A stretch of DNA of 9,988 nt from Streptococcus oralis (GCF_019929345.1 NZ_JAHZPJ010000018.1:1-9988), one strand, 5' to 3'; positions 1 to 6,380 are shown, counted from the first letter of the stretch. The notes: a model not told the origin generated them from the sequence alone. Made by a program: numbers and translations.

Positions 1-21
1 ATCTTCATAACTCAATTTCAT
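1..21 (-). CDS. IS3-family transposase orfA, N-terminal 7 codons only
   Basis: The frame reads ATG at 21-19 and continues M-K-L-S-Y-E-D to the window edge. GGGGTG (29-34) lies seven bases upstream as a ribosome-binding site. In IS3 elements orfA encodes the helix-turn-helix part of the transposase, and the catalytic part is made by -1 frameshifting into orfB. Only the N-terminus is visible, so intactness is unknown. The ATG overlaps the TGA that ends the interrupted upstream regulator frame (ATGA), so the two frames could be translationally coupled. Confidence 0.7.
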
Positions 22-28
22 AATAAAA

Positions 29-69
29 CACCCCAAAAGTTAGATTTTTTCTGTCTAACTTTTGGGGTG
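29..69 (-). repeat. Perfect 16-bp hairpin at the IS end, covering the orfA ribosome-binding site
   Basis: Bases 29-44 and 54-69 are exact reverse complements with a 9-base spacer. In a minus-strand transcript entering from the host gene the stem would form, and its 3' arm contains GGGGUG, the presumed ribosome-binding site of orfA. A transcript started inside the element would lack the 5' arm. This arrangement matches the fold-back inhibition known from IS10 and IS50, where read-through RNA hides the transposase start. The role here is inferred. Confidence 0.65.
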
Positions 70-76
70 CAGTTCA

Positions 77-593
77 ACCAATCTCTCTTTTTAAATACGA
101 GTCTAAAGGGCTCGACTGTACGAATCGTTTTCTGACCACACCCACCTAGATAAGTAATCACCAGTTGCCTTTTCTCTAGAATAGCATGTTTAATGTTATC
201 AAATAATTCTTTTTGACCTTCTCGCTTTCTCCAGTCAGTCAAGTCTACTTCTATCCAAGGACTGGTAGAAACTTGAAAAATAGATTCCAACTTTTCAAGT
301 AACAGATCTTGCCTATCATCGGTCAGGGATTGAATCCCTTGCAAAGCTGACAGAAGTTCTAATTTTTCATCCTCCGATACGAGAGTACGATCCAGAACAA
401 AGTCTTTCATTAAAAAGATTCCGCCCGCCTTCCCAGGTATCGAATAAAGAGGAATCCCTGCCATACTCAATCGCTCAATATCGCGATAAATCGTTCGTAC
501 AGATACTTCAAATAATCGGGCTAATTCAGAAGCCGTTGTACTGCCTTTTTCTAAAAGTAGATATAGGATACGAAATAGTCTTGATTCTGCCAT
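77..593 (-). pseudogene. YafY-like HTH/WYL-domain transcriptional regulator, interrupted by an IS element
   Basis: The N-terminus is a winged helix-turn-helix of the HTH_11/DeoR type (about residues 4-58), with the recognition region around SVRTIYRDIERL (residues 31-42). A linker and the beginning of a WYL domain follow (about residues 132-172), where EPFRLVFKKRDW resembles the strand before the conserved WYL tripeptide. Family members are usually about 300 residues. Here host sequence ends at codon 173 and the frame continues into the insertion sequence for 18 foreign residues, stopping at 18-20. The ligand-sensing half of WYL is therefore lost, though the DNA-binding domain could still be made. 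The start ATG (593-591) is supported by AGAGGTGA at 598-605. The gene diverges from the NUDIX gene. The original target is unknown, but these regulators often act on their own or neighbouring promoters. Confidence 0.85.
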
Positions 594-610
594 AAAATCA
601 CCTCTCTTTT

Positions 611-625
611 ATTATACCAGTTATA
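611..625 (-). promoter_or_regulatory. Probable -10 region(s) of the interrupted WYL regulator
   Basis: Two -10-like hexamers lie in tandem on the minus strand: TATAAT at 611-616 (with an upstream TGG) and TATAAC at 620-625. The first would start RNA inside the ribosome-binding site at 598-605, so the second fits spacing better. No good -35 is visible for either. The assignment is tentative. Confidence 0.4.
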
Positions 626-706
626 GTGCGAGGGTTGGAAAATTTAACTAGACAAGTATTGATCAAGACAAAGTAGCTTTTTCTGCACAAGTTCGTTGGT
701 TTATTC

Positions 707-735
707 TTGACAGCTTGCCCCTCGTCCATTATGAT
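707..735 (+). promoter_or_regulatory. Consensus sigma-A promoter of the NUDIX gene
   Basis: TTGACA at 707-712 is followed after exactly 17 bases by TATGAT at 730-735. Transcription should start near 742, leaving a leader of about 28 nt before the ATG at 770. GAGGAA at 758-763 is a well-spaced ribosome-binding site. Confidence 0.85.
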
Positions 736-769
736 AATAATAAAGATACTAGAGAATGAGGAAAATGCA

Positions 770-1222
770 ATGGTAAACCCAACTTTTGGTGAAAAAAAAG
801 AGAATGTAACCTACCAGTCCCGCTATGGAGTTTACGCAGTTATTCCGGATACGGAGAAAAAACAAATTGTCTTAGTCCAAGCTCCCAATGGTGCTTGGTT
901 CTTGCCAGGTGGAGAGATTGAAGCGGGCGAAGATCATCAAGGAGCACTGAAGAGAGAACTAATCGAAGAACTTGGCTTTACAGCTGAAATCGGAACCTAT
1001 TATGGACAAGCTGATGAGTATTTCTACTCTCGCCACCGTGATACCTACTACTACAACCCAGCTTATCTCTATGAAGCTACTTCTTTCCAAGAAGTACAAA
1101 AACCATTGGAAGATTTTAATCATATTGCTTGGTTTCCTATTGATAAAGCAATTGAAAAACTCAAACGTGGTAGCCATAAATGGGGAATAGAAGCTTGGAA
1201 AATCCAGCATGGCATTGACTAA
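770..1222 (+). CDS. NUDIX family hydrolase
   Basis: This 150-residue protein should hydrolyse nucleoside diphosphates linked to another moiety, using divalent metal. It carries a complete NUDIX box (GX5EX7REUXEEXGU) at residues 48-70. That box has Gly48, Glu54, Arg62-Glu63 and Glu66-Glu67, all the metal-binding positions expected. Just upstream, FLPGG is the usual lead-in. The length is typical of single-domain MutT-like proteins. The substrate (oxidised nucleotide, ADP-ribose, NADH or other) cannot be read from the sequence. The start at 770 is chosen because GAGGAA (758-763) is correctly spaced. A longer in-frame opening from TTG at 707 is rejected because that TTG is the promoter -35 box. 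The gene diverges from the interrupted WYL regulator and is followed after 58 bases by the DUF1827-like gene, without a terminator between. Confidence 0.9.
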   Translation: MVNPTFGEKKENVTYQSRYGVYAVIPDTEKKQIVLVQAPNGAWFLPGGEIEAGEDHQGALKRELIEELGFTAEIGTYYGQADEYFYSRHRDTYYYNPAYLYEATSFQEVQKPLEDFNHIAWFPIDKAIEKLKRGSHKWGIEAWKIQHGID

Positions 1223-1245
1223 ATTACACGATTTTATCCAAAAAG

Positions 1246-1254
1246 TGCTATAAT
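1246..1254 (+). promoter_or_regulatory. Extended -10 promoter of the DUF1827-like gene
   Basis: TGCTATAAT (TATAAT at 1249-1254 with an upstream TGN) sits in the 58-base gap after the NUDIX gene. There is no convincing -35, as is common for extended -10 promoters. The start point would be near 1261, giving a short leader with GGAGGA at 1269-1274. The gene may also be transcribed by read-through from the NUDIX promoter. Confidence 0.7.
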
Positions 1255-1280
1255 AGAGTTAGAAAATCGGAGGAACTGTT

Positions 1281-1580
1281 ATGAAGCTTATCAACACGAC
1301 TAATTCACACTCGCAACTTGTTAAAAGCCAATTAGAAAGTACTGACGCAACTCTTGTCGAAGTCTATTCTGCTGGAAACACAGACGTGGTTTTCACACAA
1401 GCCCCGCTTCACTATGAGATCCTCATTTCCAACAAACACCGAGCTATTCGTGAATCCGAAATCGAAACCATCCAAGACTTCTTCTTGAAACGTAAAATCG
1501 ACAAAGGAAGCATTGATGAAGCCAATATCAAGACTCTCTATTCGGATAAATTGATTGAGATTTCAATCCCTATAAAATAA
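1281..1580 (+). CDS. DUF1827 family small protein of unknown function
   Basis: The protein has 99 residues, is soluble, and has no signal peptide or membrane segment. It begins MKLINTTNSHSQLV and contains VYSAGNTDVVFTQAP in the first half and a charged helical segment (about residues 54-73) in the second. I recognise it from memory as the DUF1827 family, small conserved proteins of streptococci and relatives, with no established function. The start is secure: GGAGGA at 1269-1274 lies six bases before the ATG, and an extended -10 promoter is just upstream. It ends at a strong terminator and converges with metK. No catalytic motif is evident, so no function is proposed. Confidence 0.8.
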   Translation: MKLINTTNSHSQLVKSQLESTDATLVEVYSAGNTDVVFTQAPLHYEILISNKHRAIRESEIETIQDFFLKRKIDKGSIDEANIKTLYSDKLIEISIPIK

Positions 1581-1610
1581 GAAGACCAGCCAAAAGCTGG
1601 TTTTCTTTTG
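1581..1610 (+). terminator. Rho-independent terminator of the DUF1827-like gene
   Basis: The stem ACCAGC (1585-1590) / GCTGGT (1596-1601) has loop CAAAA and is extended by A-T pairs and one G-T pair to 1581/1605. It is followed by TTTTCTTTTG. It begins directly after the stop codon. Confidence 0.85.
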
Positions 1611-1611
1611 C

Positions 1612-1646
1612 AAAAAAGATTGGTAGTGCACAACTACCAATCTTTT
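1612..1646 (-). terminator. Rho-independent terminator of metK
   Basis: A perfect 14-bp stem (1614-1627 against 1633-1646) with a 5-base loop is followed on the minus strand by a T run (1612-1617). It lies four bases beyond the metK stop. Together with the terminator at 1581-1610 it insulates two convergent genes. Confidence 0.88.
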
Positions 1647-1650
1647 AATT

Positions 1651-2841
1651 TTATTTCACTGCTTCTTTTAAAGCATCTACCTTGTCCAAACGTTCCCAAG
1701 GAAGGTCAATATCTGTACGTCCCATGTGTCCATAAGCCGCTGTTTGACGGTAAATTGGCCGTTTGAGGTCCAGCATTTGGATAATTCCTGCAGGGCGAAG
1801 GTCAAAGATTTGACGCGCTGCTTTTTCAAGCTTGCTTTCAGCTACTGTTCCTGTACCAAAAGTATCGATACGAACAGAAACAGGTTGCGCTACCCCGATA
1901 GCGTAGGCCAATTGCACTTCTGCCTTCTTAGCCAAACCTGCAGCAACGATATTCTTGGCAATGTAGCGAGCCGCATAAGAGGCTGAACGGTCCACTTTAG
2001 TCGCATCCTTACCAGAGAAGGCACCACCACCATGACGAGAGTAGCCACCATAGGTATCCACGATAATCTTACGACCAGTCAAGCCTGAGTCCCCTTGAGG
2101 TCCACCGATTACGAAGCGACCAGTTGGATTGATGAAGAATTTTGTCTGTTCATCCAAGTAAGAGGCTGGAATAACCTCTTTGATGACCTTGCTAATCACA
2201 TCTTCGTGGATTTGTTCATTGCTAACTTCTGGATCGTGCTGAGTTGAAATAACGACTGTGTCCACACGTACCGGACGATCATTTTCATCATACTCAACTG
2301 TAACTTGTGATTTTGCGTCTGGGCGAAGATAGCTGATTTCACCAGACTTACGAAGTTCTGCCAAGCGACGAACTAGTTTGTGGCTGAGTGAAATTGGCAA
2401 TGGCATGAGTTCTTCTGTCTCATCCACTGCAAATCCAAACATGAGACCCTGGTCACCAGCTCCTATCAAGTCAAGTGGATCTTGATCTGCATTTCCACGA
2501 ACCTCCAAGGCTTCGTTGACCCCTTGGGCGATATCTGGTGACTGCTCAACAAGTGACGGATGAACTCCCACCGTCTCAGCAGAAAAACCATACTCTGTAT
2601 TGGTATAACCAATCTCTGCAATGGTATCACGAACCACGCGGTTGATATCCACATAAGCATTTGTAGAAATTTCACCAAAAACATGGACAGAACCAGTATA
2701 TACAGCTGTCTCAGCAGCAACGTGCGCTTCTGGATCCTTGGCTAAAATAGCATCCAAAATCGCATCTGAAATTTGGTCTGCAATCTTATCCGGATGCCCC
2801 TCAGATACAGATTCAGACGTGAATAATTTACGTTCTGACAT
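1651..2841 (-). CDS. metK: S-adenosylmethionine synthetase (methionine adenosyltransferase)
   Basis: This cytosolic enzyme makes S-adenosylmethionine from methionine and ATP, releasing phosphate and diphosphate. The 396 residues are full length for bacterial MetK. Visible signatures are [17 protein letters not shown] (residues 15-31, with the catalytic His16), [10 protein letters not shown] (127-136) and the glycine-rich P-loop-like [17 protein letters not shown] (271-287). The fold is three similar alpha/beta domains. The enzyme normally acts as a dimer of dimers with Mg2+ and K+. The start at 2841 is fixed by GGGGGGAC (2848-2855), six bases upstream. That same sequence is the predicted regulated element of an SMK-box riboswitch, so the product is expected to shut off its own translation. 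The gene is monocistronic, with its own promoter and terminator. Confidence 0.98.
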   Translation of the reverse strand: MSERKLFTSESVSEGHPDKIADQISDAILDAILAKDPEAHVAAETAVYTGSVHVFGEISTNAYVDINRVVRDTIAEIGYTNTEYGFSAETVGVHPSLVEQSPDIAQGVNEALEVRGNADQDPLDLIGAGDQGLMFGFAVDETEELMPLPISLSHKLVRRLAELRKSGEISYLRPDAKSQVTVEYDENDRPVRVDTVVISTQHDPEVSNEQIHEDVISKVIKEVIPASYLDEQTKFFINPTGRFVIGGPQGDSGLTGRKIIVDTYGGYSRHGGGAFSGKDATKVDRSASYAARYIAKNIVAAGLAKKAEVQLAYAIGVAQPVSVRIDTFGTGTVAESKLEKAARQIFDLRPAGIIQMLDLKRPIYRQTAAYGHMGRTDIDLPWERLDKVDALKEAVK

Positions 2842-2873
2842 AAAAATGTCCCCCCTTAAAAAATATTGTTATA

Positions 2874-2894
2874 GAGTTACAAAGTACTGATAGG
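2874..2894 (-). repeat. 21-bp direct repeat, metK-proximal copy (3' half of the SMK aptamer)
   Basis: Identical over 21 bases to 3037-3057. The flanking bases differ on both sides, so the repeat is exactly this long. It contains the P3, P2 and GUAAC strands of the riboswitch and lies 18 bases from the Shine-Dalgarno run. Confidence 0.95.
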
Positions 2895-3036
2895 TATTTC
2901 TATCGTCTAAGAGTTACGACGCGAAAGAAATAAAAACGATGTTTTTTTATTTCTGAAGCTAGTAAGGCGCATAGGGTGACCGCGTTATAGCGGCAACCGT
3001 AGAAGGACGAGCGACTTTGGAGCCGTCATTCTTTGC
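2895..3036. repeat. 142-nt structured intergenic insert within the metK leader
   Basis: This segment lies between the two copies of the 21-bp repeat. It is rich in inverted repeats: an A/T stem built on AGAAATAAAAA (about 2926-2936) with its complement ending near 2953, and CCGC/GCGG (2980-2983 / 2990-2993) extended by GGT/ACC. It also holds a third partial copy of the repeat (GAGTTAC, 2911-2917). It has no open frame of useful length. Local base composition (about 2963-3030) is more GC-rich than the surrounding leader. It looks like a small non-coding mobile or dispersed element, but I do not recognise it and see no clear terminal inverted repeats. Confidence 0.6.
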
Positions 3037-3057
3037 GAGTTACAAAGTACTGATAGG
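3037..3057 (-). repeat. 21-bp direct repeat, promoter-proximal copy (3' half of the SMK aptamer)
   Basis: Identical to 2874-2894. It lies 20 bases after the P3 5' strand, so it would give a compact P3 hairpin, but it is 181 bases from the Shine-Dalgarno run it should help to control. Confidence 0.95.
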
Positions 3058-3110
3058 AAAACTACTAATAATGAATACCGACCACCTTATCGGGACTATA
3101 TAACCTTATC

Positions 3111-3119
3111 ATTATACCA
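3111..3119 (-). promoter_or_regulatory. Extended -10 promoter of metK
   Basis: TGGTATAAT on the minus strand (TATAAT at 3111-3116). No strong -35 is visible. The start would be near 3104, seven bases before the anti-Shine-Dalgarno strand of the SMK box. This fits a riboswitch at the extreme 5' end of the transcript and gives a leader of about 260 nt. Confidence 0.75.
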
Positions 3120-3155
3120 CTTTTTACTTTTTTTTTGCAGTATTTTCTCTAAATC

Positions 3156-3180
3156 AAAAAAAGAACCTTACGGCTCTTTT
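3156..3180 (-). terminator. Rho-independent terminator after the surface-protein gene
   Basis: On the minus strand AAAAGAGCC (3180-3172), loop GTAA and GGTTCTTTT (3167-3159) form a 9-bp stem with one G-T pair, followed by a run of Ts (to 3156). It separates the surface-protein gene from the metK promoter. Confidence 0.75.
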
Positions 3181-3318
3181 CTCGGCATAAAAATTTGGCT
3201 TGTATACCATAATACAGAAGATCATACCTATACTTATCTGCATACTTCGTTTACAAACTACCTATTTTTTGTCTGCTTTTTCCTCACAATGTTTTAACAA
3301 ACAATCTTCCAGTTAGGC
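3181..3318. other. Untranslated 3' region of the surface-protein gene
   Basis: These AT-rich 138 bases lie between the surface-protein stop codon and its probable terminator. I see no frame, promoter or clear hairpin here. Confidence 0.5.
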
Positions 3319-4698
3319 TTACTGTTCCTTAGACTTTCTATTGCTTACAGTTAAGCCAAGTCCAGCCATTAGGAGGCCAAGTCCCACAATACCATAGTTC
3401 GCTGTATCATTACTTCCTGTATCAGGGAGTTTCGCCACTTCTTTTTTATAAGCTGTAGCTACTGGAACTGTGGTAGTTGGAGTCGCACTTCCTGTCTGAG
3501 CAATAGGTAGTGTTGTACGACGTTCTAGGTAAAATTGGTAATTATCTTTCGTTACCTTGTAATTGTGTCCTTCAGTCACAGTTTCAACAATCCATGTAGT
3601 TGCATCCTTAGTTAAAGAATCAACCAAGTTACGATCAATATTCATTAATCGACCTTCAGATACAAAATCTTTATAGCTAATATCGGTCCCTGTCGAAGTT
3701 GCAACAATTCTTTCGATCTTTGCGGCTTTCAAAGACGCAAGAGTATTCGCCATCGTTGGAATTGAAGGATCCTCCTTCATTGGAGCATCTGTCAACAATA
3801 CGACAAACTTTTTATTTTTAGGTGACTTAGACCAGTCGTAGGTTGAAACAATTTGTGTAAGAGCAGGTGTAGATGTTTCAGCGAAGTCTCCACCATTTGC
3901 AAGCTTAATACCTGCTAAGGCTTTTTCAAGCTCAGCTGGGTCAGAGGTAAAATAAGATTCATTAAATTTTGTTAAAATTGTACCCTCATCTGCTTTTCCT
4001 CTTTCACGTCCATATACTTCATCACTAAAGGTAGCTAATCCAAAACGTGCTACTACTCCATCTTTGGCAAGATTTCTTGCAAACTCATTGATATTGTTAC
4101 GGACAGTGTCAATAGTTCGAGACATAGATGCTGAACGGTCAACAACAAAAACGATATCGGCAGAGTTAGATTTTGAAATCGTTCTTGTCGCTTTCTTGAT
4201 TTCGACTGTAGTTGTTTTATCAACACGTTCATATTGGGTATAAGAATTTCCATCTTCATCTTTGCCGCTCACTGTACTCTCAGTTGTTTCAGTCTTTGGA
4301 GCAGGAAGTTCTTCGCTTTTTACAGGAGCCACTTCTGTCTTTGTAACTTCGACTGTTGCAGTTTCTTCATGAATCTTTTGATCACCTTCTTGGCGTTCTT
4401 TCACGTCAATAGGTGAAACCTTCTTAGAAACATCAACAAGTTCTCCAGGTTTTGCATCTGATTTGTTAACGACTGGTTTTGCCTCGTCAGCTTTGATTTC
4501 TGCTACAGCAGTTTCGACTGCCGATTTACTTGCTTCAGTTTTCTTTACTGTTTCAGTTGAAGTAGATGCCGGTTTTGTTGTTTCATCTGCAGAAACTTGT
4601 CCGACCTGAGCAAAAGCAAACAAAATTGCTACAGAAGCCAACCCAACTTTCATTTTACGGAATGAAAAACGTTGTTGTTTCATAAATGATTTATCCAT
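3319..4698 (-). CDS. LPXTG wall-anchored protein with a von Willebrand factor A domain
   Basis: This probable surface adhesin has 459 residues. The signal peptide (residues 1-37) has a YSIRK/G-S-type motif, FSFRKMKVGLASV, with likely cleavage after VSA. A Thr/Glu/Lys/Ala-rich, probably disordered region follows (38-175). The vWA domain (about 180-375) has the metal-binding MIDAS motif DRSAS (Asp187, Ser189, Ser191), a candidate MIDAS threonine in AETSTP (274-279) and LLTDA (Asp304). A short linker leads to the sortase A signal: LPDTG (424-428), a hydrophobic stretch and a tail ending NRKSKEQ. vWA domains of this kind bind host matrix or other proteins through a metal ion; the ligand is unknown. 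The start is supported by AAGGGGAC (4703-4710), four bases upstream; Met6 is an alternative. The gene has its own promoter and terminator and sits between two housekeeping genes, as an accessory gene would. Confidence 0.93.
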   Translation of the reverse strand: MDKSFMKQQRFSFRKMKVGLASVAILFAFAQVGQVSADETTKPASTSTETVKKTEASKSAVETAVAEIKADEAKPVVNKSDAKPGELVDVSKKVSPIDVKERQEGDQKIHEETATVEVTKTEVAPVKSEELPAPKTETTESTVSGKDEDGNSYTQYERVDKTTTVEIKKATRTISKSNSADIVFVVDRSASMSRTIDTVRNNINEFARNLAKDGVVARFGLATFSDEVYGRERGKADEGTILTKFNESYFTSDPAELEKALAGIKLANGGDFAETSTPALTQIVSTYDWSKSPKNKKFVVLLTDAPMKEDPSIPTMANTLASLKAAKIERIVATSTGTDISYKDFVSEGRLMNIDRNLVDSLTKDATTWIVETVTEGHNYKVTKDNYQFYLERRTTLPIAQTGSATPTTTVPVATAYKKEVAKLPDTGSNDTANYGIVGLGLLMAGLGLTVSNRKSKEQ

Positions 4699-4753
4699 AG
4701 AAGTCCCCTTTTCTTTTCACGGATCAAATGATATAATCCGATTGTTTCATAGT

Positions 4754-4782
4754 ATGATAACACAAATTTGTATAGTTTTCAA
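4754..4782 (-). promoter_or_regulatory. Promoter of the vWA surface-protein gene
   Basis: On the minus strand TTGAAA (4782-4777), a 17-base spacer and TATCAT (4759-4754) make a good sigma-A promoter. The start would be near 4747, giving a leader of about 50 nt. The surrounding 4699-4860 is AT-rich, with no other clear element. Confidence 0.65.
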
Positions 4783-4903
4783 TTTTTTTCCTTACGATTT
4801 CAATAAAATATTGGTCTAAAAAAAGTTTTAAAGCAATTACTGTTTTATAAATCAAATTATTTAAAATATATAATTATTATCTCCTTTGAATATTTCCGGA
4901 AAT

Positions 4904-4941
4904 AAAAACTCAGTAGAATCAGGTGATTCTACTGAGTTTTT
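4904..4941 (-). terminator. Strong terminator of the helicase gene, bidirectional in form
   Basis: A perfect 18-bp stem (4904-4921 against 4924-4941) with a two-base GG spacer and A/T flanks gives a T run on either strand. It overlaps the TAA of the helicase gene (4940-4942). The loop must open to four or more bases in practice. Confidence 0.85.
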
Positions 4942-6283
4942 AAAATGTTTGGCGTTTTGCTTTACGCTCTGCACGCCCACGTGCGCGATTTTCAGCACGC
5001 TTGGTTTTGCGGCGTTTTTCATCCACCGCCCATTGAATCTTCTTCTTATAGCCAGGTTTGACTTTTTTCTTTTTCTTTTTAACCAAGCCAATCATTTCAA
5101 TATCAAGCTTATCCTGCTTCTTTTCACGATTGGCACGACGATCACGGTCATAGGTATCTTGAAACTCTCCGTCTTTGACCATCTTAGGAGTAAACTTGAT
5201 CCCTAATTTCTCCAACTCACGGATATCCGAGTCATCACTTGGCTGGTAAAGGGTAATAGCCGTACCAGGTAGACCATTGCGTCCAGTACGTCCAACACGG
5301 TGAACAAAGAAGGACAAATCTTGCGGAATGGCATCATTGATAACATGGCTGACCCCTTCAATGTCAATTCCACGCGCTGCCAAGTCTGTTGCAACAATGT
5401 ACTCAAAATCCAGATTTTTCACCTGGTTCATAATCCGCTTGCGTTCACGAGGAGCAATATCTCCATGAATCTTTGCTACCTTCAATCCTTGAGCAGTCAA
5501 GTAGGCATGTAACTCATCAGCACGCGTCTTTGTGTTAACAAAAATCATTGCCAAATAAGGCTGCATCAACTGAGTCAGCTGGTAAATCTGAGCATTCTTG
5601 TCACGGCCCTTGGTCGAAATCAACCAATTATCAATCGTATCTGAGATGACTGTCTTGGTCTTGATTTTCTCCATGACAGGATTTGACAAGTATTTTTTCA
5701 AGAACGGTTGTAACTTTTGTGGAATGGTCGCCGAAAAGACCATGAATTGCAAATCTTTTGGAAGGCTTCCTGCAATCTTATCAACGGTTTCCAAGAATCC
5801 CATATCTAAGGTCATATCGGCTTCATCAACAACAAAAGCCTTAGCCTTGTGAATAGCCAAATCACCAGATTTGACCAAGTCATAGATACGCCCTGGAGTC
5901 CCAATAACAATATGGGGTTGGTTGCTGGCAAGTTTTTCAATCTGACGCGCCTTATCCGTACCACCCACATAATTAACCACACGAACTTCGATATCTGAGT
6001 GAGCTGCAATCTGACGAGCTGCTTGGTAGATTTGAGTGGCTAACTCACGACTTGGTGCAGTAATAACCGCTTGCACACTATCGCTAGCTTCATCTAATTG
6101 CTGGAAAATGGGTAATAAGAAAGTATGAGTCTTTCCTGAACCTGTTTTCGATTCGCCTACCAAGTCACGACCTGCCAGTACAATAGGGATTAATTTTTCT
6201 TGTACCTCTGTAGGAGTTACGAATTTCAACTCCTCCAAGGCTTCTACTATATAATTTTTAAATTGAAATTTCTTAAATGACAT
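4940..6283 (-). CDS. cshB: DEAD-box ATP-dependent RNA helicase, CshB-like
   Basis: This ATP-driven RNA unwinding protein probably acts in ribosome assembly, mRNA turnover or cold adaptation. It has 447 residues with all helicase motifs: Q motif (Phe6 and Gln28), Walker A SKTGSGKT (45-52), PSRELA (77-82), TPGR (129-132), DEAD (153-156), SAT (184-186), ATDLAARGID (298-307) and HRVGRTGR (328-335). The two RecA-like domains span about 1-205 and 215-365. The tail (about 380-447) is very basic, including a run of six lysines at 402-407, and should bind RNA non-specifically. The length and the short basic tail fit CshB better than the longer CshA/DeaD forms; the gene symbol rests on that resemblance. 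The start is supported by GAGGAT (6287-6292). The gene is monocistronic with its own promoter and terminator. Confidence 0.93.
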   Translation of the reverse strand: MSFKKFQFKNYIVEALEELKFVTPTEVQEKLIPIVLAGRDLVGESKTGSGKTHTFLLPIFQQLDEASDSVQAVITAPSRELATQIYQAARQIAAHSDIEVRVVNYVGGTDKARQIEKLASNQPHIVIGTPGRIYDLVKSGDLAIHKAKAFVVDEADMTLDMGFLETVDKIAGSLPKDLQFMVFSATIPQKLQPFLKKYLSNPVMEKIKTKTVISDTIDNWLISTKGRDKNAQIYQLTQLMQPYLAMIFVNTKTRADELHAYLTAQGLKVAKIHGDIAPRERKRIMNQVKNLDFEYIVATDLAARGIDIEGVSHVINDAIPQDLSFFVHRVGRTGRNGLPGTAITLYQPSDDSDIRELEKLGIKFTPKMVKDGEFQDTYDRDRRANREKKQDKLDIEMIGLVKKKKKKVKPGYKKKIQWAVDEKRRKTKRAENRARGRAERKAKRQTF

Positions 6284-6307
6284 ACTATCCTCGATTCTAT
6301 CCTTTCA

Positions 6308-6316
6308 ATTATACCA
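6308..6316 (-). promoter_or_regulatory. Extended -10 promoter of the helicase gene
   Basis: TGGTATAAT on the minus strand (TATAAT at 6308-6313) with no strong -35. The start would be near 6301, leaving a leader of about 18 nt that contains GAGGAT. Bases 6317-6382 show no other feature. Confidence 0.72.
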
Positions 6317-6380
6317 TATTTTGTCCTATTGCAGTAGCCCCATTTGAGTCTCAGTCCTGTAGTAAAGATTCAAGTAGCTT

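Larger units (their letters stand above)
1..76 (-). mobile_element. Left end of an IS3-family insertion sequence (partial)
   Basis: Read on the minus strand, the element starts at base 76 with TGAACTGCACCCC, which fits the 5'-TG terminus of IS3-family elements. It has a perfect 16-bp inverted repeat (54-69 against 29-44) and a Shine-Dalgarno-like GGGGTG. An ATG at 21-19 then opens MKLSYED, which I recognise as the start of streptococcal IS3-family (IS150-like) orfA proteins. The rest of the element is off the left edge, so the exact IS name and its activity cannot be judged. Base 77 is taken as the last host base because the host frame reads GAT TGG T up to that point, consistent with the DWY expected in WYL proteins. 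Confidence 0.82.
2848..3097 (-). promoter_or_regulatory. SMK-box (SAM-III) riboswitch of metK, with an internal insertion/duplication
   Basis: The following parts appear in order on the minus strand. The anti-Shine-Dalgarno strand AGUCCC is at 3097-3092. P2 5' strand AAGG is at 3088-3085 and P3 5' strand UGGUCGG at 3084-3078. P3 3' strand CCUAUCA, P2 3' strand CUUU and the conserved GUAAC then follow. Last is Shine-Dalgarno GGGGGGAC at 2855-2848. GUCCC pairs perfectly with GGGAC, as in the SMK box, where SAM binding lets the leader mask the ribosome-binding site. The order and the GA(U)AAGG and UUGUAAC elements match the Enterococcus faecalis SMK RNA as I remember it. The 3' half occurs twice (3057-3037 and 2894-2874), separated by 142 nt. 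The P3 loop is thus 20 or 183 nt depending on the copy used. Confidence 0.8.

Noticed and set aside
707..769. N-terminal 21-codon extension of the NUDIX protein from a TTG start
   Set aside because: The TTG is the first half of the -35 box TTGACA and the extension would cover the whole promoter. The ATG at 770 has the correct ribosome-binding site.
2963..3030. Possible tRNA or tRNA-like gene in the GC-richer part of the metK leader
   Set aside because: There is no cloverleaf with an acceptor stem, anticodon loop or T-loop consensus; only isolated hairpins are visible.
2986..3030. Tiny minus-strand peptide MTAPKSLVLLRLPL in the metK leader insert
   Set aside because: It has only 14 codons, has no ribosome-binding site, and lies in a region better explained as structured non-coding sequence.
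2842..3104. BOX, RUP or SPRITE repeat element in the metK leader
   Set aside because: The sequence does not resemble the BOX or RUP modules I know, and I cannot recall the SPRITE sequence well enough to test it. The leader is explained in part by SMK-box elements.
3499..3507. LPIAQTG (residues 397-403) as a second sortase motif in the surface protein
   Set aside because: It has the wrong spacing for LPXTG and is not followed by a hydrophobic segment. The true signal is LPDTG at residues 424-428.
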